Assembly: GCA_964346495.1 (NCBI GenBank)
Contig: CAYFUW010000060.1
Location: 1 to 12,809, forward strand
Source: JBGZFC01 sp964346495
Lineage (GTDB): Bacteria > Bacteroidota > Bacteroidia > Bacteroidales > Dysgonomonadaceae
Direction of reading: 5' to 3'
DNA length: 12,809 nt
Shown here: piece by piece, positions 1-6,649 of the stretch
Position numbering within the stretch: the stretch's first letter is position 1
How the letters are laid out: the number at the start of each line of letters is the position of its first letter
Translations under genes and position numbers: made by a program
The notes under the pieces: generated by a model
What the model was told of the DNA's origin: nothing
The model's database searches: none
Seen by the model: only the letters and a program-made list of their open reading frames with translations

Positions 1-175
1 ACAATCTTGATAGTCTTTTTTCCTTGTTCTTTTTTCTTTTCTCTGAAAATATTGGCATATTATCAAATTAGTAAATTAAAAAGTCTTGCGTCTTGTTTCT
101 TGGTTCTTATGTCTAACCATATTTGCAAATTACCATATTTTTTTATTCTTTTGCCAAATTAAATATTGAAACATT
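1..175. repeat. Intergenic alternating low-complexity repeat blocks upstream of the HD gene
   Basis: This stretch has no gene. By eye it alternates two kinds of block. T/C-rich strings built on 'tcttg/ttctt' lie at about 5-45 and 80-115. A/T-rich strings built on 'atattNgcaaatta' lie at about 46-79 and 116-165. In the second A/T block the 9-mer accatattt occurs twice (116-124 and 132-140), 7 nt apart. Similar short degenerate intergenic repeats are familiar to me from Bacteroidetes genomes, but I cannot count copies elsewhere. I found no TAnnTTTG promoter box here, so how the HD gene is transcribed is not clear. Confidence 0.5.
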
Positions 176-616
176 ATGGAAACACCGGAACAACAACTTT
201 CAAGAGCTATTCTATTGGCAGTAGAAGCTCACGAAGGGCAAGTCGATAAATATGGACAGCCGTATATCGGTCATCCTTTTCGGGTAATGAGTGCAGGACA
301 TACTTTGCACGAAAAAATGGCAGGAATTTTGCACGATGTGGTTGAAGATACTTCGTGGACGATAGAGCAACTGGAAAAAGAGAATTTCCCGAAAGAAGTT
401 ATCGATGCAATTGATGCCTTAACTCTTCGCGAGAGTGAAACTTACGACGAATATATTACCCGTTTGGAAAAGAATAGTTTAGCCATTCGTGTAAAAATCA
501 ATGACTTAACCGATAATATGGATATTCGCCGATGCGATAAACTTACCGAAGCAGATATTCCCCGACTACAAAAGTATCTGAAAGCTTATAAACGACTTAC
601 CAGAAACGAAAAGTAG
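176..616 (+). CDS. Small HD-domain phosphohydrolase, RelA/SpoT hydrolase-like (MESH1-like), no synthetase domain
   Basis: This 146-residue protein is essentially a single HD domain of the RelA/SpoT N-terminal (HD_4) type. Visible motifs are AHEGQ (18-22), PYIGHP (29-34), HDVVEDT (53-59) and KINDLTDN (107-114). H33, H53, D54 and D110 are the expected Mn2+ ligands, and E57/D58 the expected catalytic pair. Family members of this kind hydrolyse (p)ppGpp or related 3'-phosphorylated nucleotides in the cytoplasm. There is no synthetase, TGS or ACT domain, so it cannot make alarmone. The Arg that usually follows GQ in SpoT/MESH1 is absent: the sequence reads GQVDKYG, with Asp24-Lys25. This matches a common bacterial subgroup whose substrate is uncertain. 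The ATG at 176 is the first in frame and leaves the domain complete. The gene stands alone and converges on ugd with a 1-nt gap. The fold is confident; alarmone hydrolysis is inference. Confidence 0.85.
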   Translation: METPEQQLSRAILLAVEAHEGQVDKYGQPYIGHPFRVMSAGHTLHEKMAGILHDVVEDTSWTIEQLEKENFPKEVIDAIDALTLRESETYDEYITRLEKNSLAIRVKINDLTDNMDIRRCDKLTEADIPRLQKYLKAYKRLTRNEK

Positions 617-617
617 T

Positions 618-1940
618 CTATGATTTTTGCCCGATTCCTTCGTGTGTAAATCCGTAGGAAACCAAATCGTTCTTGAGATAAATATTGCGTCCGTCAATCA
701 CTAAATGGTGCTTCATACTATCTTTCAGAGTTTCCCAGTTTGGCATTCTAAACTCTTTCCATTCGGTCGGAACAATAATGGCATCGGCACCTTTTGCTGC
801 ATCGTAAATGTCTGTTGCATAATAGATTTTGTCGTCAAAATGTTTTCTTGCTTCATCCATTGCCGCAGGGTCATAAGCACGAACTTTTACGCCCGCTTCC
901 AACAAACTCGAAATAAGTGACAGAGATGGAGCATCGCGCATATCATCTGTTTCAGGTTTAAACGATAATCCCCAAACCGCCACGGTTCTGTTTTCGATAT
1001 CGCCTTTGAAATGTTTATTAAATTTGTGGAAAAGAATCTCTTTTTGAGAGTTGTTTACCTCTTCCACAGCCTTTAGGACTCTCATTTCGTAACCAACATT
1101 TTCGGCAACCTTGATAATTGCTCTGATATCTTTCGGGAAACAGCTGCCGCCATATCCGCATCCTGGATATAGAAAACTTCTGCCGATTCGGGAATCGCTA
1201 CCCATACCTTTGCGTACCATATTCACGTCGGCACCCACCAGTTCACAAAGATTTGCAACATCGTTCATAAAGCTAATGCGTGTAGCCAACATGGCATTCG
1301 ATGCATATTTTGTCATTTCGGACGATAGAATATCCATGAAAATAACACGAAAATTTACTAATAAGAATGGACGATATAGTTTAGTCATCAGCTCTTTTGC
1401 ACGTTCGGTTTCTACTCCTACAACAACTCTGTCGGGTCTCATAAAGTCTTCAACTGCGGCACCCTCTTTCAAAAATTCGGGATTCGATGCAATATCAAAT
1501 TCGAGATTTTCCAATCCGCGTTGTTTTAATTTCTCTTTCACAATATCGCGTACCCGATGTGTAGTTCCAACCGGAATAGTGCTTTTTGTAACTATAAGTA
1601 TGGGTTTAGTCATGTGATTTCCAATGGTTTCGGCAACATTGAAAACATAAGATAGATCGGCATTTCCATCTTCGTCGGATGGTGTGCCTACGGCGATAAA
1701 AAGTATTTGAATATCATCTATTACAGATGTCAAATCTGTTGTAAAGCTCAATCTTTGTGCCTCTCTGTTTCTATCGACTATCGGTTTCAATCCTGGTTCG
1801 TAAATTGGAATAATGCCTTTGTTTAGTTGTGATATTTTGATTTCATCAATATCTACACAAGTAACGTTTACGCCCATTTCTGCAAAACAGGCACCCGAAA
1901 CTAAGCCCACATATCCTGTTCCTACTACAGCTATATTCAT
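618..1940 (-). CDS. ugd: UDP-glucose 6-dehydrogenase
   Basis: The enzyme oxidises UDP-glucose to UDP-glucuronate with two NAD+ in the cytoplasm, supplying uronic acid and derived sugars for capsule, exopolysaccharide or LPS. The 440-residue length is normal for bacterial Ugd. The N-terminal Rossmann motif is GTGYVG (7-12). Other conserved elements are VGTPS (84-88), STIPVGT (120-126) and NPEFLKEG (153-160). Residues K211 and N215 lie in EMTKYASNA, the catalytic nucleophile Cys267 in GGSCFPKD, and the C-terminal domain carries GLSFKPETDDMRD (324-336). All key residues are present, so it should be active. It is the last gene of the minus-strand run: its ATG overlaps the permease TGA by 4 nt (ATGA), which implies translational coupling. 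No terminator hairpin is visible before the convergent HD gene. A GDP-mannose dehydrogenase is possible but less likely on these motifs. Confidence 0.95.
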   Translation of the reverse strand: MNIAVVGTGYVGLVSGACFAEMGVNVTCVDIDEIKISQLNKGIIPIYEPGLKPIVDRNREAQRLSFTTDLTSVIDDIQILFIAVGTPSDEDGNADLSYVFNVAETIGNHMTKPILIVTKSTIPVGTTHRVRDIVKEKLKQRGLENLEFDIASNPEFLKEGAAVEDFMRPDRVVVGVETERAKELMTKLYRPFLLVNFRVIFMDILSSEMTKYASNAMLATRISFMNDVANLCELVGADVNMVRKGMGSDSRIGRSFLYPGCGYGGSCFPKDIRAIIKVAENVGYEMRVLKAVEEVNNSQKEILFHKFNKHFKGDIENRTVAVWGLSFKPETDDMRDAPSLSLISSLLEAGVKVRAYDPAAMDEARKHFDDKIYYATDIYDAAKGADAIIVPTEWKEFRMPNWETLKDSMKHHLVIDGRNIYLKNDLVSYGFTHEGIGQKS

Positions 1941-3184
1941 ATTTTGTTGATTATATTATTCGTTTTTGTATTCAAATTTTTTCTCAAATTCCTTATCGGA
2001 TAGAGAATTGTTAATAGTGAAAAGATACTTACCACAACAAAAACTGTGATAATATCCCAAAATTTCACTATCACGGGATAAGCATCAATTATATATGTAC
2101 CCGATGCACCCAGTTTTATAAAACCGTAATGCTGTTGTAACAGGCATATTGTCAGACCTATAACTATTCCAGAGATAATTCCTATAAATGTTATCATCCA
2201 CCCCTCGTATAGGAATATTCGGGTAATTAATCGGTTTGATGCACCCATATTTTGAAGGCTGATAATATCCTCTTTTTTCTCTACAATCAGCATCGAAAGC
2301 GAGCCTACTACATTGAAAACGGCAATTAGTAAAATAAATGCCAAGATAAGAAATGTAACCCACTTCTCTATTTGTATCATTCTGAACGACTCTTTTTGTT
2401 GTTCGTAACGATCTTCCACTAAAAAGTCATTACCCAAAATTCGCTTTAATTCTGCCTTTACATCTTTTACCGAAGCATCAGGTTTTACCTTTATGCTTAT
2501 AGATGAAACCTCGTTTTCATATCTGAAAAGCTCTCTCGCCACTTCAATTGGGATAATCGCCACCAAATTGTCATGTCCTTGTTGATTGAGCGAATAAACA
2601 CCGGCAATATATAGATAATCGAATGAAAAAGCATTGGTCGGGTTTGCTAAATTTACAGATACATCACGTTTGGGTGCGTAAATTTCAATCGGATTTACAA
2701 AGCCCGCTCTAACGCTAAGCGTGATTGCCAAATCGGAACCTAAAATTGCATAATTTACACCATCTTCCGATAGTTTAAACTCGCCATCAATAATCAGATT
2801 ATCTATATCGGTTATCAGTTTAAAATCTTCCGAAACACCCCTTACCAAAATCGGAACTTGTCGTTCGTCATATTTGATAAGTGCGTTCTCTTCCAACGAT
2901 TCCGAAATAAAGTCTATCCCTTTGGTCTGTAGTGCTTTGTTGAATGTTTCCGTTTTGTAATCGAATACTTTTCCTTTTGCAGGAGTTATTTTTAAATCAG
3001 GGTCGAATGAGTTAAACTGATTTTCGATAATTCCGGCAAATCCGTTAAATACCGATAATACACAAACCATCGCCATTGTAGCTATGCAAATTCCAATTAC
3101 CGAAATAATGGAAATTACATTGATAGCATTGTGCGATTTCTTGGAGAAAAGATATCGTCGAGCGATGAAAAAAGAGACATTCAT
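1937..3184 (-). CDS. LolC/LolE-type ABC transporter permease (FtsX/MacB family)
   Basis: This 415-residue inner-membrane protein has the LolC/LolE layout. A short cytoplasmic start (ARRYLFSKK, 8-16) precedes TM1 at about 22-46, which contains SVIGI and VLSVFNGF. A periplasmic MacB-type domain spans about 47-275. Three C-terminal helices lie at about 276-301, 328-350 and 376-397. After TM2 the segment EKKEDIISLQNMGAS (302-316) is the FtsX-family coupling region that contacts the ATPase. LolCDE-type complexes extract lipoproteins from the inner membrane for transfer to the outer membrane. No LolD ATPase is encoded in this window, so the partner must lie elsewhere. Bacteroidota often have one such permease, possibly acting as a homodimer, so choosing between LolC and LolE is not justified. 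It follows rbfA by 29 nt and overlaps ugd by 4 nt. A related FtsX-like export permease is the alternative. Confidence 0.85.
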   Translation of the reverse strand: MNVSFFIARRYLFSKKSHNAINVISIISVIGICIATMAMVCVLSVFNGFAGIIENQFNSFDPDLKITPAKGKVFDYKTETFNKALQTKGIDFISESLEENALIKYDERQVPILVRGVSEDFKLITDIDNLIIDGEFKLSEDGVNYAILGSDLAITLSVRAGFVNPIEIYAPKRDVSVNLANPTNAFSFDYLYIAGVYSLNQQGHDNLVAIIPIEVARELFRYENEVSSISIKVKPDASVKDVKAELKRILGNDFLVEDRYEQQKESFRMIQIEKWVTFLILAFILLIAVFNVVGSLSMLIVEKKEDIISLQNMGASNRLITRIFLYEGWMITFIGIISGIVIGLTICLLQQHYGFIKLGASGTYIIDAYPVIVKFWDIITVFVVVSIFSLLTILYPIRNLRKNLNTKTNNIINKI

Positions 3185-3213
3185 ATTACTTTGAGCAAAT
3201 CAAAACTAAGCTA

Positions 3214-3552
3214 TTAATCGTTGTTCAACAATCTGTCAATATTGTCGATATAATCGAGCGAGTCATCAATGAAAAAACGCAATTCGGGTACTACTCGCAG
3301 CTGTTTTCCGACTCTTTTGCCCAATTCGAAACGCAAAGATTTTGCATTATCTGTAATGTTTTGCAACAGCTCTTCGCCTTTTTCCGAAGGGAAAATGCTT
3401 AGATATGCATACGCTATACTAAGGTCGGGAGTTACACGAACAGTTGTAACAGAGATGAGTGTGCCAGGCATTTTCTTTGTTTCTACTAAAAATATTCCGC
3501 TCAACTCTTTCTGAATAAGTCTGTTTATTTTTTGTTGTCTTTGTGATTCCAT
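3214..3552 (-). CDS. rbfA: Ribosome-binding factor A
   Basis: RbfA is a small KH-like protein that binds the free 30S subunit near helix 1 and helps late 16S rRNA processing and maturation, notably in the cold. The 112 residues are a normal length. The family pattern is clear: an N-terminal helix (QRQQKINRLIQKELSGIF), then the strand region ISVTTVRVTPDLSIAYAYLS (33-52), then RFELGKRVGKQL (74-85) and PELRFFIDDSLDY (89-101). The ATG at 3552 lies inside the end of the methyltransferase gene, giving a 28-nt overlap. The next in-frame Met (residue 28) would delete the first helix, so the overlapping start is preferred. It sits mid-operon, so translation is probably coupled to the gene upstream. 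Confidence 0.93.
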   Translation of the reverse strand: MESQRQQKINRLIQKELSGIFLVETKKMPGTLISVTTVRVTPDLSIAYAYLSIFPSEKGEELLQNITDNAKSLRFELGKRVGKQLRVVPELRFFIDDSLDYIDNIDRLLNND

Positions 3553-4193
3553 TCTTTCTGTTTTTTTTGAATTAATGTCAAGCCGTCACGAATCGGTAGA
3601 ATTACCTTTTCTACTCTCGTGTCGGCAGCCAATTTTTCGTTAAAGGCGATAATGCCTTTGGTTTGCCAATCGTTTGAAGCAACAGGTTCTAATATTTTTC
3701 CATACCAAAGCGTATTGTCAGCTATGATAAAACCGCCTGACGAAATTTTAGGGAGAATCAACTCGTAAGTTTCCCAATAATTTCGTTTATTGCCATCTAT
3801 AAAAGCAAAATCGAAATAGTTATCGTCAAAAATTGGGACTATTTCCATTGCATCGCCAATATGCAGTGTTATTTTATCTGAAAGTGGAGTTTTATCGAGA
3901 TATTTTCGGATAAAATCTTCCATTTCGTCGTCAACCTCTATTGTGTGTAGTTCGGCATCATCAGCCAATCCTTCCGCCATCGATATAGCGGAATATCCGG
4001 TAAATGTTCCGATTTCCAACACACGATTCGGTCGAATCATCTTCATCAACATCTTTAGCAATCTGCCTTGTAAATGTCCCGAAACCATATTCCCGTGCAA
4101 CAATTTCACTTGCGCTTCCCGATACATTTCGGCAAGTAATGGCGGTTCCGGTTCCATGTGTTCTAAAATATATTCGTCTATGGATGAGTACAT
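3525..4193 (-). CDS. Class I SAM-dependent O-methyltransferase, cation-dependent COMT/CCoAOMT type
   Basis: The 222-residue protein fits the Methyltransf_3 family of divalent-cation-dependent O-methyltransferases, soluble cytoplasmic enzymes that methylate catechol-like hydroxyls in known members. The SAM-binding motif I is VLEIGTFTGYSA (58-69), and IEVD (85-88) carries the acidic residue that binds the SAM ribose. Asp133 (FIDGNKRNY) and Asp159-Asn160 (IADNTLW) match the usual metal-binding residues. The ending RDGLTLIQKK is typical of the family. The natural substrate cannot be read from the sequence. It lies 19 nt after pyk and overlaps rbfA by 28 nt, and this placement appears conserved in Bacteroidales as I recall it. 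That hints at a housekeeping role, possibly on a small metabolite or quinone-like compound, but this is inference. Confidence 0.87.
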   Translation of the reverse strand: MYSSIDEYILEHMEPEPPLLAEMYREAQVKLLHGNMVSGHLQGRLLKMLMKMIRPNRVLEIGTFTGYSAISMAEGLADDAELHTIEVDDEMEDFIRKYLDKTPLSDKITLHIGDAMEIVPIFDDNYFDFAFIDGNKRNYWETYELILPKISSGGFIIADNTLWYGKILEPVASNDWQTKGIIAFNEKLAADTRVEKVILPIRDGLTLIQKKQKEWNHKDNKK

Positions 4194-4212
4194 TCTGATG
4201 ATTTTGTTGATT

Positions 4213-5688
4213 TTAGATTGTATAATCGGGTAGGTTATATTTCTCTTTTGCCTCTAAAATTTTATAAACTTCCGAAATGTCTAAATATGTTGTACCGCCT
4301 TTCTCACCAAAACTTCCACCAAGATAGGCAATTCTATCTTTTGGTTCAATCATCTTATTTTTAATGAGTTGTTGAATTGCTTCGGTAAAATATGCTCTTC
4401 GGCTCTCTTTGGTGTTGCCGTCGCCTTTGCCCCACATGTGTTCAGCCCAAATTCCGTATGAAAGAGATAGCTCACGAGCTAATCTTTCGGTGGTTGTAAT
4501 GGCGTAAATCGGACTTTTGCCACGGAATGCAGCCAAAACTCTTGCCGTGCGTCCGGTGTGGCTGTCTGTAACTATCGCTTTTACATTCAGTTTCATCGAT
4601 GATTTTACCGCTTGTTTTGCAAGAAACTCAGTAACTTCTCTATCGTCGTCATCTTTATATGGAACCCGGATATCGTTTTCTGTCAGTTTTGTCTGCTCGG
4701 CTTCGTAAGCTGTTTTTGCCATTGTGCGTACAGACTCAACCGGATATTTTCCGTAAGCCGTTTCGCCGCTAAGCATAACTGCATCGGTACGATAATAAAT
4801 TGCATTGGCAATATCTGTGATTTCGGCACGGGTTGGACGTGGGTTGTGTATCATAGAGTGCAACATTTGAGTGGCAACAATAACAGGCTTTTTGTATTGC
4901 ACCGCTCTTCTGATAAGAATACGCTGAATGCCCGGTATTTTTTCTTGTGGCACTTCAATTCCCAAATCGCCGCGCGCAATCATAATGCCGTAGGCAACTT
5001 CCAATATTTCGTCAACATTGTCCACGCCTTCCTGGTTTTCGATTTTCGCGATTATTTTAATCGGACTATTCAACTCGTCTAAAATCTCTTGCACGGCTAA
5101 AATATCATCTCTGTTTCGTACAAACGAGTGAGCTATAAAATCGATATCTAAATCTACGGCAAGCTTTATAAATTTTTTGTCGCGTTCTGTAATTGAAGGC
5201 AAGTTAATTCGTACACCCGGAACATTCACACTTTTACGACTACCAACTGTACCGTCATTTTGTGCGCAACACATCAGGTAGTCAGAGTAAACTTCTTCCA
5301 CTTTCAAATCAACTTCGCCATCATCAATCAGGATATCATCACCGATATTCATCTCTTCTGCAATATTCTGATACGATACGTAGATAATCTCTTTTGATGA
5401 AATTCCCGAAGGATTGCCCATTACTTTAACTTTATCACCTGTTTTAAACTCTATTGGTTCTTCAGTAACAGTTGTCCTAATTTCGGGACCTTTGGTGTCA
5501 ATTAAAATACCAATTTTATACGAGACTTCTCTAACGTTGTTTATAATTTTTCTAAAACCTTCTTCGTTAAGGTGAGCCGTATTCAGTCGAACTACGTTCA
5601 TTCCAGCTTCATACAACTGTCTGAGAAAATCTGTATCGCATCTCTTGTCAGAGATGGTTGCAACTATTTTTGTGTGTTTACGCATCAT
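4213..5688 (-). CDS. pyk: Pyruvate kinase
   Basis: Pyruvate kinase transfers phosphate from phosphoenolpyruvate to ADP, the last step of glycolysis, in the cytoplasm. The 491 residues cover the (beta/alpha)8 barrel, the B domain (about 75-165) and the C-terminal domain. Visible motifs are KHTKIVATI (4-12), RLNTAH (34-39), LIDTKGPEIRT (62-72), IAKIENQEG with catalytic Lys215 and metal ligand Glu217, ARGDLG (238-243, Asp241) and ATQML with Thr273. PTRAEITDIANAI (285-297) and SGRTAR-like HTGRTAR follow. T65, K66, E69 and T72 match the potassium-dependent class, yet the usual Ser in RxNxSH, a potassium ligand, is Ala38. The ending is of the shorter non-PEP-domain type. Two adjacent ATGs (5688 and 5685) are both possible starts. 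The gene begins 6 nt after the aroQ stop, so the two are almost certainly co-transcribed. Confidence 0.96.
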   Translation of the reverse strand: MMRKHTKIVATISDKRCDTDFLRQLYEAGMNVVRLNTAHLNEEGFRKIINNVREVSYKIGILIDTKGPEIRTTVTEEPIEFKTGDKVKVMGNPSGISSKEIIYVSYQNIAEEMNIGDDILIDDGEVDLKVEEVYSDYLMCCAQNDGTVGSRKSVNVPGVRINLPSITERDKKFIKLAVDLDIDFIAHSFVRNRDDILAVQEILDELNSPIKIIAKIENQEGVDNVDEILEVAYGIMIARGDLGIEVPQEKIPGIQRILIRRAVQYKKPVIVATQMLHSMIHNPRPTRAEITDIANAIYYRTDAVMLSGETAYGKYPVESVRTMAKTAYEAEQTKLTENDIRVPYKDDDDREVTEFLAKQAVKSSMKLNVKAIVTDSHTGRTARVLAAFRGKSPIYAITTTERLARELSLSYGIWAEHMWGKGDGNTKESRRAYFTEAIQQLIKNKMIEPKDRIAYLGGSFGEKGGTTYLDISEVYKILEAKEKYNLPDYTI

Positions 5689-5694
5689 AGTTTT

Positions 5695-6120
5695 CTATCT
5701 GTTTTTATTTATAAATGATTCTATTGCTAATCGGTACGAATCCATTCCAAATCCAACTATCACACCTTTGCAAACGTCTGCCAGTAATGATTTGTGACGA
5801 AACTCTTCACGAGAATATACATTAGATATATGCACTTCTACTACGGGAGTATTTACCGATTTTATGGCATCGCGAATAGCAACCGATGTGTGAGTATAAC
5901 CACCTGCATTAATGATTATTCCGTCGTAACTGAATCCGGTTTCATGAATAACATTGATTATTTCGCCTTCAACATTCGATTGGAAATAGTTAAATGAAAT
6001 ATCAGGATACCATTGAGTCAATAATTTATAGTAATCATTAAACGATGTACTTCCGTATATGTTTGTCTCTCTTAATCCAAGCAAATTGAGATTCGGACCA
6101 TTGATAATCTGGATTTTCAT
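5695..6120 (-). CDS. aroQ: 3-dehydroquinate dehydratase, type II
   Basis: AroQ catalyses anti-elimination of water from 3-dehydroquinate to give 3-dehydroshikimate, step three of the shikimate pathway, usually as a cytoplasmic dodecamer. At 141 residues the length is right for type II and far too short for type I AroD. The N-terminus shows INGPNLNLLGLRE (6-18), containing the conserved Arg17, followed by the catalytic Tyr22 in IYG. Next come QSNVEGEI, INAGGYTHTSVAIRDAI with the conserved Asn and His, and VEVHISNVYSREEFR with the catalytic His. The ATG at 6120 puts the first beta strand at residues 2-6, as is usual for the family. It is the first gene of the minus-strand operon and faces a 552-nt divergent intergenic region. 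Confidence 0.96.
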   Translation of the reverse strand: MKIQIINGPNLNLLGLRETNIYGSTSFNDYYKLLTQWYPDISFNYFQSNVEGEIINVIHETGFSYDGIIINAGGYTHTSVAIRDAIKSVNTPVVEVHISNVYSREEFRHKSLLADVCKGVIVGFGMDSYRLAIESFINKNR

Positions 6121-6211
6121 CTGTTTTTTTTATTTATTTGCAAAATAATAGCTATGTCAAAAAAGCATGTTGCTGAAGTATTAATGTCCACTATTTCAAG
6201 ATGTTGTTTCT

Positions 6212-6239
6212 CGCAAAGCACGCAAAGATTGTCGCAAAG
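6212..6239. repeat. Three copies of CGCAAAG
   Basis: The 7-mer CGCAAAG occurs at 6212-6218, 6221-6227 and 6233-6239, with start-to-start spacing of 9 and 12 nt. From memory this resembles a short intergenic repeat (cgcaaagacgcaaag) scattered through many bacterial genomes, including Bacteroidota. No function is known to me. Confidence 0.6.
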
Positions 6240-6260
6240 CACTCAATTTTTTTATAGCTT

Positions 6261-6282
6261 CCGCGCGAATCCTTTCGCGTGG
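6261..6282. repeat. GC-rich inverted repeat, 9-bp stem with 4-nt loop
   Basis: Positions 6261-6269 (ccgcgcgaa) pair with 6274-6282 (ttcgcgtgg) around the loop tcct. All pairs are Watson-Crick on the plus strand except one G-U. It is strikingly GC-rich within AT-rich surroundings. There is no T-tract right after it on the plus strand. On the minus strand the G-U becomes a C-A mismatch and no T-run follows either, so a terminator role is unlikely. It looks like part of a palindromic intergenic repeat. Confidence 0.55.
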
Positions 6283-6301
6283 TAATACCCACAACTCTCA
6301 G

Positions 6302-6344
6302 TATTTCTTCGGACTTCGGTCATCAGACATCGGACAAAGAAATA
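6302..6344. repeat. 8-bp perfect inverted repeat enclosing duplicated CGGAC
   Basis: tatttctt (6302-6309) is the exact reverse complement of aagaaata (6337-6344), with 27 nt between. Inside, cggac occurs twice (6310-6314 and 6331-6335), and the segment resembles tandem 'catcggac/catcagac' units. This suggests a degenerate repeat element rather than a binding site; I infer this from the pattern only. Confidence 0.45.
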
Positions 6345-6376
6345 GATTCTTCACTGCATTCAGAATTCGCAGAATC
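6344..6376. repeat. Degenerate 'attctgaatgcagtgaagaatct' type intergenic repeat
   Basis: On the minus strand, 6344-6366 reads as an 'attctga...gaagaatct' unit that I recall as a widespread bacterial intergenic repeat. gattct (6345-6350) can pair with agaatc (6371-6376), with 20 nt between them. Genome-wide copy number would settle whether it is a true repeat. Confidence 0.45.
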
Positions 6377-6443
6377 GCCCTTAGGCAACGACAATAAGAA
6401 ACATCAGTAATACTTTTGATATAGCATCTTTCTATCTCGATTA

Positions 6444-6451
6444 CAAAATTA
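6444..6451 (-). promoter_or_regulatory. Candidate -7 box for the aroQ operon
   Basis: On the minus strand this reads TAATTTTG, matching the Bacteroidetes -7 consensus TAnnTTTG. A TTG lies 23 nt upstream (6475-6477), which is longer than the usual spacing of about 19-21. Transcription from here would give aroQ a leader of over 300 nt crossing the repeat mosaic, so the call is weak. It was the only full match I found on this strand between aroQ and the next gene. Confidence 0.3.
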
Positions 6452-6614
6452 ATCAAAAAAATGAGAAGTTTGTACAATTGTATGTTATTACTTACTATTT
6501 AATTGATTGTCAATTTTGTAATTAGAGTGTTGTTGTGTTGTTATTTAGCCGGAAAAATCAAAATTTCGGTCAAATATCCCTTTTTTATGCATTATAAAAT
6601 TAAATTACCACATT

Positions 6615-6649
6615 TTTGATGGCTTTTATCTGTAAAAATTGTATTTTTG
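6615..6649 (+). promoter_or_regulatory. Candidate promoter for the mannose synthase-pyrC-mutS2 operon
   Basis: TATTTTTG at 6642-6649 fits the Bacteroidetes -7 box TAnnTTTG. A TTTG at 6615-6618 lies 23 nt upstream, slightly farther than typical. The start codon is at 6673, so a transcript would have a short, A-rich leader, which is common in this phylum. Confidence 0.4.

Noticed and set aside
1111..1617. 168-codon plus-strand ORF inside ugd
   Set aside because: It lies entirely antisense to a complete, motif-rich ugd and has no recognisable domain. It reflects codon bias of the real gene.
4612..5082. 156-codon plus-strand ORF inside pyk
   Set aside because: It is the antisense of conserved pyruvate kinase motifs, with no start signal or family resemblance.
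6212..6239. CGCAAAG copies as a CRISPR array
   Set aside because: Units are 7 nt with 2- and 5-nt spacers and there are no cas genes, so this is far too small for CRISPR.
6261..6282. GC-rich hairpin as a terminator between the divergent operons
   Set aside because: No T-tract follows the stem on either strand, and no gene ends here, because both neighbours are transcribed away from it.
6184..6285. 33-codon plus-strand ORF with a repeated Gln-Ser-Thr-Gln pattern
   Set aside because: Its apparent peptide repeat is just the CGCAAAG repeat and hairpin translated. It has no ribosome-binding site and no recognisable domain.
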